Shown one piece after another: positions 9,524 through 18,043 of a stretch of DNA of 64,000 nucleotides (its first letter is position 1; each line of letters opens with the position of its first letter). Position numbers and translations under genes: made by a program. The DNA comes from Pedobacter sp. Leaf250 (GTDB lineage: Bacteria > Bacteroidota > Bacteroidia > Sphingobacteriales > Sphingobacteriaceae), in assembly GCF_920984735.1 (NCBI RefSeq), contig NZ_CAKLBU010000002.1, positions 244,261 through 308,260 on the forward strand, read 5' to 3'. The notes beneath the pieces were generated by a model. That model did no database searches and was not told the origin of the DNA. It saw only the letters and a program-made list of their open reading frames with translations.

Positions 9524-12388
9524 ATGCAAAAAGGACTAACAATTATTCTGTTTTTCATTGTCGGCTTTGTCTATGCACAAAAAAAACCTTTAGATCATAG
9601 TGTTTATGATAAATGGGAAGCAATTGGCACAAAGCAATTATCAAATAATGGCACTTGGGCGATGTATAGCGTGCTGCAACAAGAAGGCGATGCTCAGCTT
9701 TATATCACCAATCTTAAAACAAATGCTAAACTAAATATTCCTAGGGGAATGAATTCGCAATTTAGTAACGATTCTAAATTTGCGGTTTTCAATATCCGAC
9801 CATTAAATAAAGATCTTCGCCAGGCAAAAATTAAAAAAAGGAAACCTGATGAAATGCCAAAGGATTCATTGGGTATAGCAAATCTTACCACGAATGCCAT
9901 TACCAAAGTAGCTCGTGTAAAATCGTTCAAATTTCCTGAGGAAGGTAATGGTTTTATGGCTTATCTAACTGAAAAGCCAGATACTGCGAAAAAAACACCT
10001 GCTAAACCTATTGAGAAGAAAGATTCGGAGATCGATTTTGCTGATGACGAACCTGCTGGTAAAGGAAAAACTGATGAAGGAACTGACCTAATTGTTAAAA
10101 ATTTATTAACGGGAACGGATAAAACATATAAATATGTTACCGATTATTCATTCAGTAAAGATGGAAAACAATTGGTGTTTGCTTGCAGCGGTTCTAAAAA
10201 AGACAAAACTGCACCACAAGGTGTCTTCTTATTAAATACAGAAAAAGGAACGCTTAAAACCTTAATTAAAGGCAAAGGCAGTTTCAAAAATTTTGCTTTT
10301 GATGATGAAAGTGAGCACCTGGCATTTGTAGGTGAGCAAGATCCAGAGAAACAGGAAATTAAAAATTACAATGTTTATTATAATTCCTTAACACTAGACA
10401 CCGCACAAACTATAGTGGATTTCGACATGCCTGGTTTACCAGCAAAATGGTCGGTAAATGGTGATGGAAGAGTAACATTTAGTAAAGACGGAAAGAAGTT
10501 ATTTTTCGGTATCTCTCCTATCAAAAAACCAAAAGACACTACCATCGTTGATTTTGAGGTAGCAAAGGTTGATGTTTGGAATTATAAAGATGATTACTTG
10601 CAGCCAATGCAATTGAAAAATGCAGATCGCGACAGCAAAAAAAGCTATTTATCGGTAATTGATGTTTACAGCAGCGATCCAAAAGCAATCCCATTAACTG
10701 ATTTAAGTTTACCTGATGCCAATATGGTTGCCGAAGGTGATGCAAACTTTGTTTTAGCTTCTACAGATTTTGGTCGCCGAATTGAATCACAATGGAGTGG
10801 CGCAACATCAAAAGATTATTACCTAGTTGATACAAAAACCGGCCAACGCAAAAAAATCATCAGCGAATTAAATGGTTATGCAATGGCTTCACCAGGAGGC
10901 AATTATATTTTATATTTTAATAGAAAAAATGGCAATTGGTATACTTATGCTACTGCAAGTGGTAAAGTTGTAGCCTTAACTGAAAGCTTAAATGTTAAGT
11001 TTGTAGATGAGGATAACGACGTTCCTGATCTTCCTTCAGCTTATGGTGTAGCCACCTGGACTGAAGGCGACAAAGCTGTTTTATTAAATGATAGATATGA
11101 TATTTGGTCGTTTTCTCCGGATGGAAAATCGCCGGCTAAAAACATCACTTCAGGTTTTGGTAGAGCCAATCAGATTACTTTCCGTTACGAACGTGTAGAA
11201 CAGGATAATAATCCTTTCAACCGTATGGTAGATAATAAATTTGTGAAAGCAAATGAGTTGGTTTGGTTAGATGGATTTAACAATTTAACCAAAGAGAATG
11301 GTTTTTACCGCACAAATGTTAGCTCGGCAAAGGCACCAGAATTGGTGTTAATGGCAAAATATAAGTACTCAAATTTAGTAAAAGCTAAAGATGCAGATGT
11401 TTACATTTATGATAAAGCAAGCTACACAGAATCGCCAAATGTGTATGTTACTACCGATTTCAAATCAGAAACTAAATTAAGCAATACCAATCCACAGCAA
11501 CAAAATTACAACTGGGGTACTGCAGAATTGGTAAAATGGACTACGCCAAAAGGCTACAAAGCTGAAGGCATTTTATACAAACCAGAAAATTTCGATCCAG
11601 GTAAAAAATACCCAATGATTGCTTATTTCTACGAAAAGCTTTCTGATGGATTATACACTTACCAAGCGCCAGCGCCTACCCCATCTCGTTTGAACATATC
11701 GTTTTTTGTGAGCAATGGCTATTTGGTTTTCGCTCCGGATATCAGTTACGAAACTGGTCATCCTGGTCAATCTGCAGTTGAATTTATAAATTCTGGTGTA
11801 GAAAGTTTAAAGAAAAACAGTTGGGTTGATGGAACTAAAATTGGTATTCAGGGACAAAGCTGGGGAGGTTATCAGGTAGCTTATTTAATTACTCAAAACA
11901 ACATGTATGCTGCTGCATGGGCAGGCGCACCTGTAGTTAACATGACTTCAGCTTACGGTGGGATCCGTTGGGAAAGTGGAATGAACCGCCAGTTTCAGTA
12001 TGAAAAAACACAAAGTAGAATTGGTGCCACACTTTGGGAAAAACCTGAATTGTATACCGAAAATTCACCTTTATTTATGTTTCCTAAAGTAAATACTCCA
12101 GTAGTTGTGATGGCCAATGATGCTGATGGAGCTGTGCCTTGGTATCAGGGAATAGAAATGTTTACCGGACTACGCCGTTTAGGTAAACCCGTTTGGATGT
12201 TAAATTACAACGGTGAAGCACACAACCTGGTACAACGCCAAAACCGTAAAGATATCCAAATTCGTGAACAACAGTTTTTTGACTATTATCTAAAAGGTGC
12301 AAAAGCTCCTGCCTGGATGACGAGCGGAATTCCTGCTACTGAAAAAGGCAAAACTTGGGGTTTCGAATTAACTGATGATAAACCTTAA
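9524..12388 (+). CDS. Secreted S9-family prolyl oligopeptidase-like peptidase
   Basis: An exported serine peptidase of 954 residues. An N-terminal signal peptide (cleavage near VYA-QKK, residues 16-19) is followed by a long beta-propeller region (about 30-650) and a C-terminal alpha/beta-hydrolase domain (about 680-930). The catalytic triad is visible: Ser779 in GQSWGGY, Asp868 (or 866) in ANDADGA and His900 in EAHN. A low-complexity Asp/Lys-rich insert lies near 155-190. Likely periplasmic or surface-attached and involved in peptide degradation; the absence of a C-terminal sorting domain argues for the periplasm. It is monocistronic, with a heptad-repeat hairpin beginning at the stop codon. 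Confidence 0.93.
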   Translation: MQKGLTIILFFIVGFVYAQKKPLDHSVYDKWEAIGTKQLSNNGTWAMYSVLQQEGDAQLYITNLKTNAKLNIPRGMNSQFSNDSKFAVFNIRPLNKDLRQAKIKKRKPDEMPKDSLGIANLTTNAITKVARVKSFKFPEEGNGFMAYLTEKPDTAKKTPAKPIEKKDSEIDFADDEPAGKGKTDEGTDLIVKNLLTGTDKTYKYVTDYSFSKDGKQLVFACSGSKKDKTAPQGVFLLNTEKGTLKTLIKGKGSFKNFAFDDESEHLAFVGEQDPEKQEIKNYNVYYNSLTLDTAQTIVDFDMPGLPAKWSVNGDGRVTFSKDGKKLFFGISPIKKPKDTTIVDFEVAKVDVWNYKDDYLQPMQLKNADRDSKKSYLSVIDVYSSDPKAIPLTDLSLPDANMVAEGDANFVLASTDFGRRIESQWSGATSKDYYLVDTKTGQRKKIISELNGYAMASPGGNYILYFNRKNGNWYTYATASGKVVALTESLNVKFVDEDNDVPDLPSAYGVATWTEGDKAVLLNDRYDIWSFSPDGKSPAKNITSGFGRANQITFRYERVEQDNNPFNRMVDNKFVKANELVWLDGFNNLTKENGFYRTNVSSAKAPELVLMAKYKYSNLVKAKDADVYIYDKASYTESPNVYVTTDFKSETKLSNTNPQQQNYNWGTAELVKWTTPKGYKAEGILYKPENFDPGKKYPMIAYFYEKLSDGLYTYQAPAPTPSRLNISFFVSNGYLVFAPDISYETGHPGQSAVEFINSGVESLKKNSWVDGTKIGIQGQSWGGYQVAYLITQNNMYAAAWAGAPVVNMTSAYGGIRWESGMNRQFQYEKTQSRIGATLWEKPELYTENSPLFMFPKVNTPVVVMANDADGAVPWYQGIEMFTGLRRLGKPVWMLNYNGEAHNLVQRQNRKDIQIREQQFFDYYLKGAKAPAWMTSGIPATEKGKTWGFELTDDKP

Positions 12389-12474
12389 AAGTGGCAAGTT
12401 ATAAGTGGTAAGTTTTATGTTTAAGAATCATTTTAAAAATTGATATAACTTAAAACTTACTACTAAAAACTTAT
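12389..12474. repeat. Heptad-repeat hairpin element A
   Basis: Starting on the base after the S9 peptidase stop codon are four 7-bp units (AAGTGGC, AAGTTAT, AAGTGGT, AAGTTTT; 12389-12416). After a 30-base spacer come four units of the complementary type (AACTTAA, AACTTAC, TACTAAA, AACTTAT; 12447-12474). Within this, 12404-12417 and 12451-12464 form a 14-bp stem with one G-U pair. It may serve as the terminator of the peptidase gene, but the 7-bp register across both arms is unlike an ordinary terminator. Confidence 0.7.
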
Positions 12475-12505
12475 TACATTACATTCTTCAAACTAAAAAA
12501 CCCTA

Positions 12506-13777
12506 ATGGCATTAAGTAGAATTTGGTCTGGCTTTATCGTAATTGCAATTATTGTTGCAGCCGTTAAATGTTTCTTTTTCGGGCAATCGGAAATTTTTAG
12601 CTGGATGGTAATTGGAAAAGCCGATGACCCCACTAATCTAACCAAAGTTAATGGCATTATCGAAACCTGCTGGACATCAGTAGAGTTGTGTTTAAAACTA
12701 ATCGGAATTCTTGCTTTATTTATGGGTTTTATGAGCATTGCTGAACGTGCTGGTGGAATTCGTTTATTATCAAGAATTGTTGGTCCATTTTTTTCCAAAC
12801 TTTTTCCCGAGATTCCAAAAGGCCATCCATCAATGGGACACATGATAATGAATTTTTCAGCAAATTTATTGGGTTTGGATAACGCTGCAACACCCTTTGG
12901 ATTAAAGGCAATGGAAAGTTTACAAGAATTAAATCCAAGCAAAGATACCGCATCTAACGCTCAAATAATGTTTTTGTGCCTGCATGCAGCTGGTTTAAGT
13001 TTAATTCCAGTCAGTGTAATCGCCATTCGTGCTTCGCAAAATGCTTCCGATCCTACCGATGTTTTTATTCCTTGCCTCATCGTAACCTTCGTAGGAACAA
13101 TGGCAGCCATGCTAATTGTCGCGTTTAAGCAAAAAATTAATTTGCTGCAACCGGTTATTATTGGATGGGTGCTGAGTATTTCAGTCGTGATTGCGTTATT
13201 GGTTTTGTACGTAACCTCCTTAAATGCTGATGGTATTAAATCATTTTCGGGATTATTGAGTAATGGATTAATTTTATTCGTTTTCCTGGTAATTGTACTG
13301 GGCGGTTTATATAAAAAAATTGACGTGTTCGATGCATTTATCGATGGTGCAAAAAATGGTTTTGAAACCGCTGTTAAAATCATTCCATATTTAGTAGGGA
13401 TGTTGGTTGCCATAAGCATGTTACGCACAAGCGGAACTTTTGATGTGGTGATAATGGGTATAAAAAACCTGTTTGTAATGCTTGGTGCCGATACTCGATT
13501 TGTTGAAGCCCTTCCAACCGCATTAATTAGGCCATTGAGTGGTGGTGCAGCAAGAGGAATGATGGTTGATACCATGACGGCATATGGAGCAGATTCCTTC
13601 CCAAGTAAATTGTCGGGTATTTTCCAAGGTGCTTCTGATACCACCTTTTATGTTATTGCTGTTTATTTTGGATCAGTAAGCATCAAAAATACACGTTATG
13701 CCGTTGGCGCTATGTTGCTGGCAGATTTGGTTGGCGTTTGTACCGCGATAAGTTTAGCTTATTTGTTCTTTGGATAA
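12506..13777 (+). CDS. Fused SpmA/SpmB nucleoside-recognition-domain membrane protein
   Basis: A 423-residue polytopic inner-membrane protein that joins the SpmA-like half (residues 1-205) and the SpmB-like half (about 235-423). These are separate genes in Bacillus, where they affect spore-core dehydration. Both halves carry the nucleoside-recognition (Gate) domain: the first with NLLGLDNAATPFG, the second with RPLSGGAARGMM and QGASDTTFYV. Bacteroidetes do not sporulate, so the role here is unknown; transport of a small solute is a guess. Roughly eight to ten membrane spans. Long open frames on the opposite strand in this region are shadows of its hydrophobic codons. Confidence 0.9.
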   Translation: MALSRIWSGFIVIAIIVAAVKCFFFGQSEIFSWMVIGKADDPTNLTKVNGIIETCWTSVELCLKLIGILALFMGFMSIAERAGGIRLLSRIVGPFFSKLFPEIPKGHPSMGHMIMNFSANLLGLDNAATPFGLKAMESLQELNPSKDTASNAQIMFLCLHAAGLSLIPVSVIAIRASQNASDPTDVFIPCLIVTFVGTMAAMLIVAFKQKINLLQPVIIGWVLSISVVIALLVLYVTSLNADGIKSFSGLLSNGLILFVFLVIVLGGLYKKIDVFDAFIDGAKNGFETAVKIIPYLVGMLVAISMLRTSGTFDVVIMGIKNLFVMLGADTRFVEALPTALIRPLSGGAARGMMVDTMTAYGADSFPSKLSGIFQGASDTTFYVIAVYFGSVSIKNTRYAVGAMLLADLVGVCTAISLAYLFFG

Positions 13778-13791
13778 AAACCAAACATCAT

Positions 13792-13834
13792 AAAAAATCC
13801 CTGCTTAGGTAAAATATAGCAGGGATTTTTTTTT
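13792..13834. terminator. Bidirectional rho-independent terminator
   Basis: A 14-bp perfect stem (13792-13805 with 13818-13831) with a 12-base loop. An A-tract lies on the left and nine T's end the right side, so it can stop both the plus-strand SpmAB-like gene and the convergent minus-strand 80-residue gene. Confidence 0.9.
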
Positions 13835-13855
13835 GAGCATTATTCTGATGAATTG

Positions 13856-14098
13856 TTAAGAGACTTGCGGACGAGGTGAAATCCTGTTGATGATCTCATC
13901 GATCGCATCTGGATCAATGGCCACGTTTTTAGATGCACACCATTTTTCGTTTTTGTTATCCAGCCAGATACAAAAAGAATGGTAACCATCTAAAACAACG
14001 GCATAAGTTTCATGAAAGTCATCTTGAATACGCATGCAAAATCCTTTAAAAATCTTGCCTCTAACAATGAATTGCAGGGTGGAATAATTTTCTAACAT
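13856..14098 (-). CDS. Conserved-looking small hypothetical protein
   Basis: Unrecognised 80-residue soluble protein, predicted mixed alpha/beta, with no signal peptide or membrane span. It contains aromatic-rich strands (YAVVLDGYHSFCIWLD) and an acidic C-terminal helix. It lies between a strong bidirectional terminator and a 100-base gap before the thioesterase gene, so it probably forms its own unit. Composition matches neighbouring real genes. Function unknown. Confidence 0.7.
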   Translation of the reverse strand: MLENYSTLQFIVRGKIFKGFCMRIQDDFHETYAVVLDGYHSFCIWLDNKNEKWCASKNVAIDPDAIDEIINRISPRPQVS

Positions 14099-14198
14099 GG
14101 CTCATTATATTTTTGGTTAAGTTACAACAATGTATAAATGAGAATGTTTCGCTAATTTAAAGGAATTAACAAATTATTTTAAAGCTATTGGGAATGTG

Positions 14199-14639
14199 TT
14201 AACCTATATTTAACATATTCGAATAACCTTTAGCTATTAAACGCTTTTTTGAAGGTAAGTATATCTCACACTGAAGATTTAATATTGTCTTTCCCCGCTT
14301 CACAATAGCAGTTTCTGCAACGATCTCATCACCTTCGGCTGCCGGAGCAAAATAATCAATATAATTATTAACCGTTGTATACCGATCGTTTAATCCCATA
14401 GTGTAAACAGTTGCACCAATTAAATCATCAATAATGCCTGCTGTAACGCCACCATGTAAAATTTGATAAGGATTAGTCATTTCCTTTCGAATAGTGTATT
14501 TACAAACCAGAATCCCGCTTTCAGCTTTAATTAAGACCGGCGCCAGCCAATTCATAAAGTTTGATGGTGATGATGTGATCACCTTTCCGATGGATTGCCT
14601 TAAAAAATTAAGTCGTTGTTCGCTAAGTGATTCCTCCAT
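14199..14639 (-). CDS. PaaI-type hotdog-fold acyl-CoA thioesterase
   Basis: A 146-residue protein of the 4HBT/PaaI hotdog superfamily, which hydrolyses acyl- or aryl-CoA thioesters in the cytoplasm. The hallmark is the helix segment LHGGVTAGIIDDLIGATVY (about residues 60-78), with the His-Gly-Gly turn and the acidic residue needed for catalysis, followed by strands DYFAPA and EIVAETAIVKRG. Length is standard. The substrate cannot be told; there is no adjacent phenylacetate pathway. Its upstream gap carries the TonB receptor's repeat element. Confidence 0.87.
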   Translation of the reverse strand: MEESLSEQRLNFLRQSIGKVITSSPSNFMNWLAPVLIKAESGILVCKYTIRKEMTNPYQILHGGVTAGIIDDLIGATVYTMGLNDRYTTVNNYIDYFAPAAEGDEIVAETAIVKRGKTILNLQCEIYLPSKKRLIAKGYSNMLNIG

Positions 14640-14687
14640 TTGATTTAAATTGTATTGATTAAGATAGATAAAATTAGTAAATTATAA

Positions 14688-14788
14688 ATGTAAGGTGGTA
14701 TTTTCGTTTCAAAATCACATCTCATCCATCTCACATCATCCATCTCACATCTTCCATCTCACATCATCCATCTTACATCTTACATTTT
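14688..14788. repeat. Heptad-repeat element B at the TonB receptor stop
   Basis: Nine tandem 7-bp units (CCATCTC, ACATCAT, CCATCTC, ACATCTT, CCATCTC, ACATCAT, CCATCTT, ACATCTT, ACATTTT) run from 14726 into the first base of the receptor's stop codon (minus strand). Two or three degenerate units extend left to about 14716. A short inverted counterpart (ATGTAAGGTGG, 14688-14698) sits on the far side, allowing a hairpin. The same heptamers reappear downstream of recQ (42245-42279). Confidence 0.8.
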
Positions 14789-17247
14789 TAAAACGGTACA
14801 ACTATCTTAAAACTCATATTTCTTCCCATGTTATAAATTCCAGACCGGCCATTGGTTGATGATTCATAGTATTCAAAATATTTTAAACGATTTAAATGCG
14901 ATTGATAAGCCACATTAAATATATTATCCACCTGAATAAAAATATCCATTAAATTTTTGCCTGATTTAGATTTTATTGTCGAGCCAATACCCGCATTAAG
15001 CAAAGTATATCCCTTTGTAAAAGATTCGGTATCGTCTAGCGCATAAAAATTATTCTGATCAGCAAACATCACAGCATCAAATTTAAAATAGGGTTTATCA
15101 AGAAATCCTATGTTTTTTTGTGCAGTTGCTTTTATTTCTGATCTGATTTGCAAAGGAGGAATAAATGGTAAATACTTCGCCGCCTTTCCATGCAAATTTA
15201 ATAAGGTTTCATTTTTGTTTAATCCAACTACATAAGCTAAACTATTATTAAAAGTAAGCCATTTTAAGTTGGAAGGATGCAAATTAATGGCCAATTCAGC
15301 GCCATAAAGTCTAGCTTTGGATTGCTGGTATTGATACGTCAAATTTCCTGGAACAATTACTACTGGATTTCCATTTTCATCTGTTAAACGCGATTGATAG
15401 ATATAGTTTTGAATATTATTATTGAATATTTCCATGCTGATATCTACATCCTTTAAGTAAGCTATAATGCCAATGTCTTGTTGAAGATTAAATTCTGGTT
15501 TAAAACTTCTGTTACCCAAATAAACTATATGAGCGCCTGGATCCAATCCATTTGAACCAATTTCTGTAATATTTGGTGCTCGGTAACCTCTGGCAATATT
15601 GGCCTTAATCAATAATTTATCAGAGATATTATAAGTTAAACCTACACTGCCCGAAAATCCATAATAGTTTTTGCTGAAAGATGGAAACTGTAAATCAGCA
15701 GCTGGATCATTGCTATTTGACTGGCTACCAAAACCTGTTTGGGCATTAGTTCCTACATAAAAATTATTCCAATTGATGTTTCTTCGATCCATCCTTACAC
15801 CTCCAGAAATATCAATCTTTCCCAATGTTTTTTTCGCGAAATAAAAAGCACCAACATCAAATAAATTATAATCAGGAATAGGAAAATCAGTGGCATCTTT
15901 ACTTCTATTGGTTTGATACATCCCATTTACGCCAAAAGTACTTTCAATGCCTGCAAAATCAGGAAGATTGTATTTAATATCATAATTTAAGGTATTTAAA
16001 ACTACGTAAAGTCCAGCCTGGTTTGGCACAGTGGGGTGATTGTATTCCCTACGAACACTTTGCTGGCCGCCAACTAGAATATTTAAGTCGCTCGATCCAA
16101 ACTTGAATTGACTGTTATTGTAAAAACGATAGTGTTGAATATGCTGATGCAAAGGATTTATGCTGTAGCTTCTTAAATCATTCGTTGGAACAATCGGCCT
16201 GTTTTTGATATCATCGCCATCATCTAAAACCTGCCTCGTAAATCTTCTAGTAATCGAATCTCTGCTCCCATCCGGAATTTCCATTAAGTTATCGTAATAG
16301 GTGACAGCAGTTTTCGAATAACCCCAAGCCTTATCTACACGGGCACTAGCCGATAAATTGTATTCTCTAAAAGCGGTTCCAAATACATAACCATCAACTT
16401 TGTTGTAATAATTATGGGCTACTTTACCAGTTGCCCTAAGCGTATATTTCCAATCATTTTTTATATAAGCTAAACCTAACGACGAACCTAACATACCATT
16501 ATTGCTTTGGAAATTTGTGGTAAAATCACCTTTTAATTTATTCTCCTCAAAATTTGGTGTATATGGAATCATATTGATTACACCGGCCAAAGCATCAGAT
16601 CCATAGGTTAAGCTTGCAGGACCCTTTACTACCTCTGCCCTAACAATTCCATATTCATCCACTTCAATTCCATGCTCATCTCCCCATTGTTGTCCCTCCT
16701 GGCGCAATCCATCATACAAAGTCAATACGCGATTATAGCCCAATCCTCGAATAAATGGCTTTGACACATTTGGCCCGGTGGTTACAGCTGTTACACCTGG
16801 AACGCCTTTTACAATCGCTTCTATTAGGTTTGTATTTACATTTTGATCCATTGCTTTTTTAGATAAAACTGCAATTGGCACCGGACTTTTCCTTAGTGCA
16901 GTAGCTCGGTTAACACCAGTTATCACTACGTCATCCAGATTGGATTCAGATTCAAGCAGTTCGGTATCCAATCGAAGTGTATCGTTTTGCATTGTTACTT
17001 TTATCCGCCTAGACTGATAGTTCACACCCGAAAAGTGAACTTCAACTATACCCTTCGAAACTTTATCAATCTGGTAATAACCTGATTTATCTGTTTTAGT
17101 GGATCTGCTGAAACCAGTAATTTTCACATTAACATTTTCAATAAAATTTTCCTTTGAGGTTACTTTACCAACTATCACGCTGTTTTGTGAATAGCCATTC
17201 GGCCTAAAGAAGAAAAATAAGATTATTAAGGGTACGATTATTTTCAT
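14788..17247 (-). CDS. TonB-dependent receptor, probable metal (zinc) uptake
   Basis: Outer-membrane active transporter of 819 residues. A signal peptide (about 1-20) leads into a carboxypeptidase-regulatory-like domain (about 22-105), then the plug (about 110-230, with PFIRGLGYNRVLTLYDG and EVVKGPASLTYGSDALAGVINM) and a 22-strand barrel ending in the aromatic terminus FKIVVPF. The plug segment EGQQWGDEHGIEVDEYG is rich in His/Asp/Glu near the extracellular apex, as in ZnuD-type receptors, and is the main sequence hint of a metal substrate. It is divergent from a MerC-like gene and a His-rich ABC operon with a Zur-like regulator. A textbook promoter (17281-17311) and operator-like palindromes lie upstream. 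Confidence 0.88.
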   Translation of the reverse strand: MKIIVPLIILFFFFRPNGYSQNSVIVGKVTSKENFIENVNVKITGFSRSTKTDKSGYYQIDKVSKGIVEVHFSGVNYQSRRIKVTMQNDTLRLDTELLESESNLDDVVITGVNRATALRKSPVPIAVLSKKAMDQNVNTNLIEAIVKGVPGVTAVTTGPNVSKPFIRGLGYNRVLTLYDGLRQEGQQWGDEHGIEVDEYGIVRAEVVKGPASLTYGSDALAGVINMIPYTPNFEENKLKGDFTTNFQSNNGMLGSSLGLAYIKNDWKYTLRATGKVAHNYYNKVDGYVFGTAFREYNLSASARVDKAWGYSKTAVTYYDNLMEIPDGSRDSITRRFTRQVLDDGDDIKNRPIVPTNDLRSYSINPLHQHIQHYRFYNNSQFKFGSSDLNILVGGQQSVRREYNHPTVPNQAGLYVVLNTLNYDIKYNLPDFAGIESTFGVNGMYQTNRSKDATDFPIPDYNLFDVGAFYFAKKTLGKIDISGGVRMDRRNINWNNFYVGTNAQTGFGSQSNSNDPAADLQFPSFSKNYYGFSGSVGLTYNISDKLLIKANIARGYRAPNITEIGSNGLDPGAHIVYLGNRSFKPEFNLQQDIGIIAYLKDVDISMEIFNNNIQNYIYQSRLTDENGNPVVIVPGNLTYQYQQSKARLYGAELAINLHPSNLKWLTFNNSLAYVVGLNKNETLLNLHGKAAKYLPFIPPLQIRSEIKATAQKNIGFLDKPYFKFDAVMFADQNNFYALDDTESFTKGYTLLNAGIGSTIKSKSGKNLMDIFIQVDNIFNVAYQSHLNRLKYFEYYESSTNGRSGIYNMGRNMSFKIVVPF

Positions 17248-17280
17248 AGGAAATGATATTTATCTAAATATATTTTTAGA

Positions 17281-17311
17281 CAAATCTAAATCTATTTTTA
17301 AATATATCAAA
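17281..17311 (-). promoter_or_regulatory. sigma-ABfr promoter of the TonB receptor
   Basis: Read on the minus strand, TTTG (17311-17308) and TAGATTTG (17288-17281) are separated by exactly 19 bases, the consensus spacing. The leader to the ATG at 17247 is about 33 bases. Confidence 0.75.
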
Positions 17312-17355
17312 TAATATTTTTGAAGCATGAGACTGATATGCGTTTATCACGCTAA

Positions 17356-17397
17356 TGCAATATAGTTGCAAATAAATTTAAATGCAACATAATTGCT
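17356..17397. promoter_or_regulatory. Two Fur/Zur-like operator palindromes
   Basis: Two 15-bp palindromes with 7-1-7 geometry lie 27 bp apart, centre to centre: TGCAATATAGTTGCA (17356-17370) and TGCAACATAATTGCT (17383-17397). The second abuts the -7 element of the MerC-like gene at 17400. Both are in the shared region of the divergent TonB receptor. A related palindrome occurs at 17846-17860. A Fur-family regulator is encoded at the operon's end, making these its likely sites. Confidence 0.6.
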
Positions 17398-17399
17398 TT

Positions 17400-17407
17400 T
17401 ATATTTG
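17400..17407 (+). promoter_or_regulatory. -7 element of the MerC-like gene
   Basis: TATATTTG, three bases after an operator-like palindrome, with a 19-base leader to the ATG at 17427. A repressor bound at the palindrome would block this promoter. Confidence 0.6.
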
Positions 17408-17426
17408 AAAATATATAATCACCATT

Positions 17427-17813
17427 ATGAAGAATTTTAAAACAGTAAATCTTGATAAGCTTGGTATAACGGCATCAACAGCATGTGCAATTCACTGTGC
17501 ACTACTCCCATTTGTTTTTACCTTACTGCCTTTGTGGGGTTTAGAATTTTTAGCTACTCCTGCATTGGAAATTTCAATGATTGTTTTATCATTATTTATT
17601 GGCATCTGGTCGCTGAGTAAATCGTACCGAAAAATCCATCACAACCAATATCCTATCATTATGTTGGCGCTTGGTTTTGCAGCTATAATTTTCGGGCATT
17701 TTTCAGGTATCGAAATTTTAGAACCAATTATGATTCCCCTTGGAGGATTTACTATCGCAGGGGCACATTTTTTTAATCTCAAATTGGTAAAAACCTGTAA
17801 ACATTCACATTAA
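17427..17813 (+). CDS. MerC-domain inner-membrane protein
   Basis: A 128-residue membrane protein with four predicted helices and the MerC hallmark near the first helix: Cys20, His23 and Cys24 in TACAIHCALLP. A C-terminal CKHSH tail adds further potential metal ligands. MerC proteins move Hg(II) in mercury-resistance operons, but no merA, merP or merT is present. In Bacteroidetes, MerC-like genes are often found with Zur-type regulators, so handling of zinc or another soft metal is more likely here. It is preceded by a -7 element and two palindromes, and followed after 74 bases by the ABC operon with its own promoter. Confidence 0.85.
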   Translation: MKNFKTVNLDKLGITASTACAIHCALLPFVFTLLPLWGLEFLATPALEISMIVLSLFIGIWSLSKSYRKIHHNQYPIIMLALGFAAIIFGHFSGIEILEPIMIPLGGFTIAGAHFFNLKLVKTCKHSH

Positions 17814-17845
17814 CAAATTTGAAATATTTATTGTATTAATACCAT

Positions 17846-17860
17846 TGAAACAATTTTTCA
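17846..17860. promoter_or_regulatory. Third operator-like palindrome
   Basis: TGAAACAATTTTTCA has the same TGnAA-N5-TTnCA plan as the two sites at 17356-17397. It sits where the -33 region of the promoter for the ABC operon should be, suiting repression. It is more AT-rich than the others, so chance is less easily excluded. Confidence 0.45.
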
Positions 17861-17875
17861 ACTAGAAAAGGATTA

Positions 17876-17883
17876 TATATTTG
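17876..17883 (+). promoter_or_regulatory. -7 element of the ABC/Zur operon
   Basis: TATATTTG ends four bases before the ATG at 17888, which predicts a leaderless operon mRNA starting at that codon. Confidence 0.55.
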
Positions 17884-17887
17884 TACC

Positions 17888-18043
17888 ATGCAAAGAAAAA
17901 TAAAACTACTTTTTATTGCTACACTCTCTTTTATTTGCACATTAAATCCTGCATGCAGGCACAGCACTAATAATGCGCAAGAACTTTATCGTCGCTATGC
18001 CATTAAAAATATTCAGGTAATAAAAGCTTTAAAAAAGTTATGA
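17888..18043 (+). CDS. 51-residue exported peptide heading the ABC operon
   Basis: A short gene easily missed by length cut-offs. It encodes 51 residues: a basic start (MQRKIKLL), a hydrophobic stretch (about 7-18), then NPACRHS, where Cys23 could be a lipid-attachment site although the preceding Pro is unusual for a lipobox. A basic, helical remainder follows with CRHS as a possible metal ligand set. Its TGA overlaps the ATG of the ABC ATPase gene (ATGA), and a -7 element lies four bases upstream. Both argue that it is translated, or at least couples translation of the ATPase. No homologue recognised. Confidence 0.6.
   Translation: MQRKIKLLFIATLSFICTLNPACRHSTNNAQELYRRYAIKNIQVIKALKKL

Noticed and set aside
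12493..12953. Two further minus-strand frames opposite the same gene
   Set aside because: Same antisense effect, low-complexity translation, no promoter or start context.
12961..13644. Long minus-strand open frame (227 codons) opposite the SpmAB-like gene
   Set aside because: It is the antisense of a membrane protein whose hydrophobic codons avoid reverse stops; the plus-strand protein has clear family motifs and the minus frame has none.
12506..13777. Sporulation gene
   Set aside because: Although similar to SpmA/SpmB, Bacteroidetes do not sporulate and no other sporulation gene is present.
14716..14788. Tandem array considered as a CRISPR
   Set aside because: Units are 7 bp with no unique spacers and no cas genes nearby.
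17427..17813. Mercury-resistance operon
   Set aside because: Only the MerC-like gene is present; no merA, merT, merP or MerR-type mercury regulator adjoins it.
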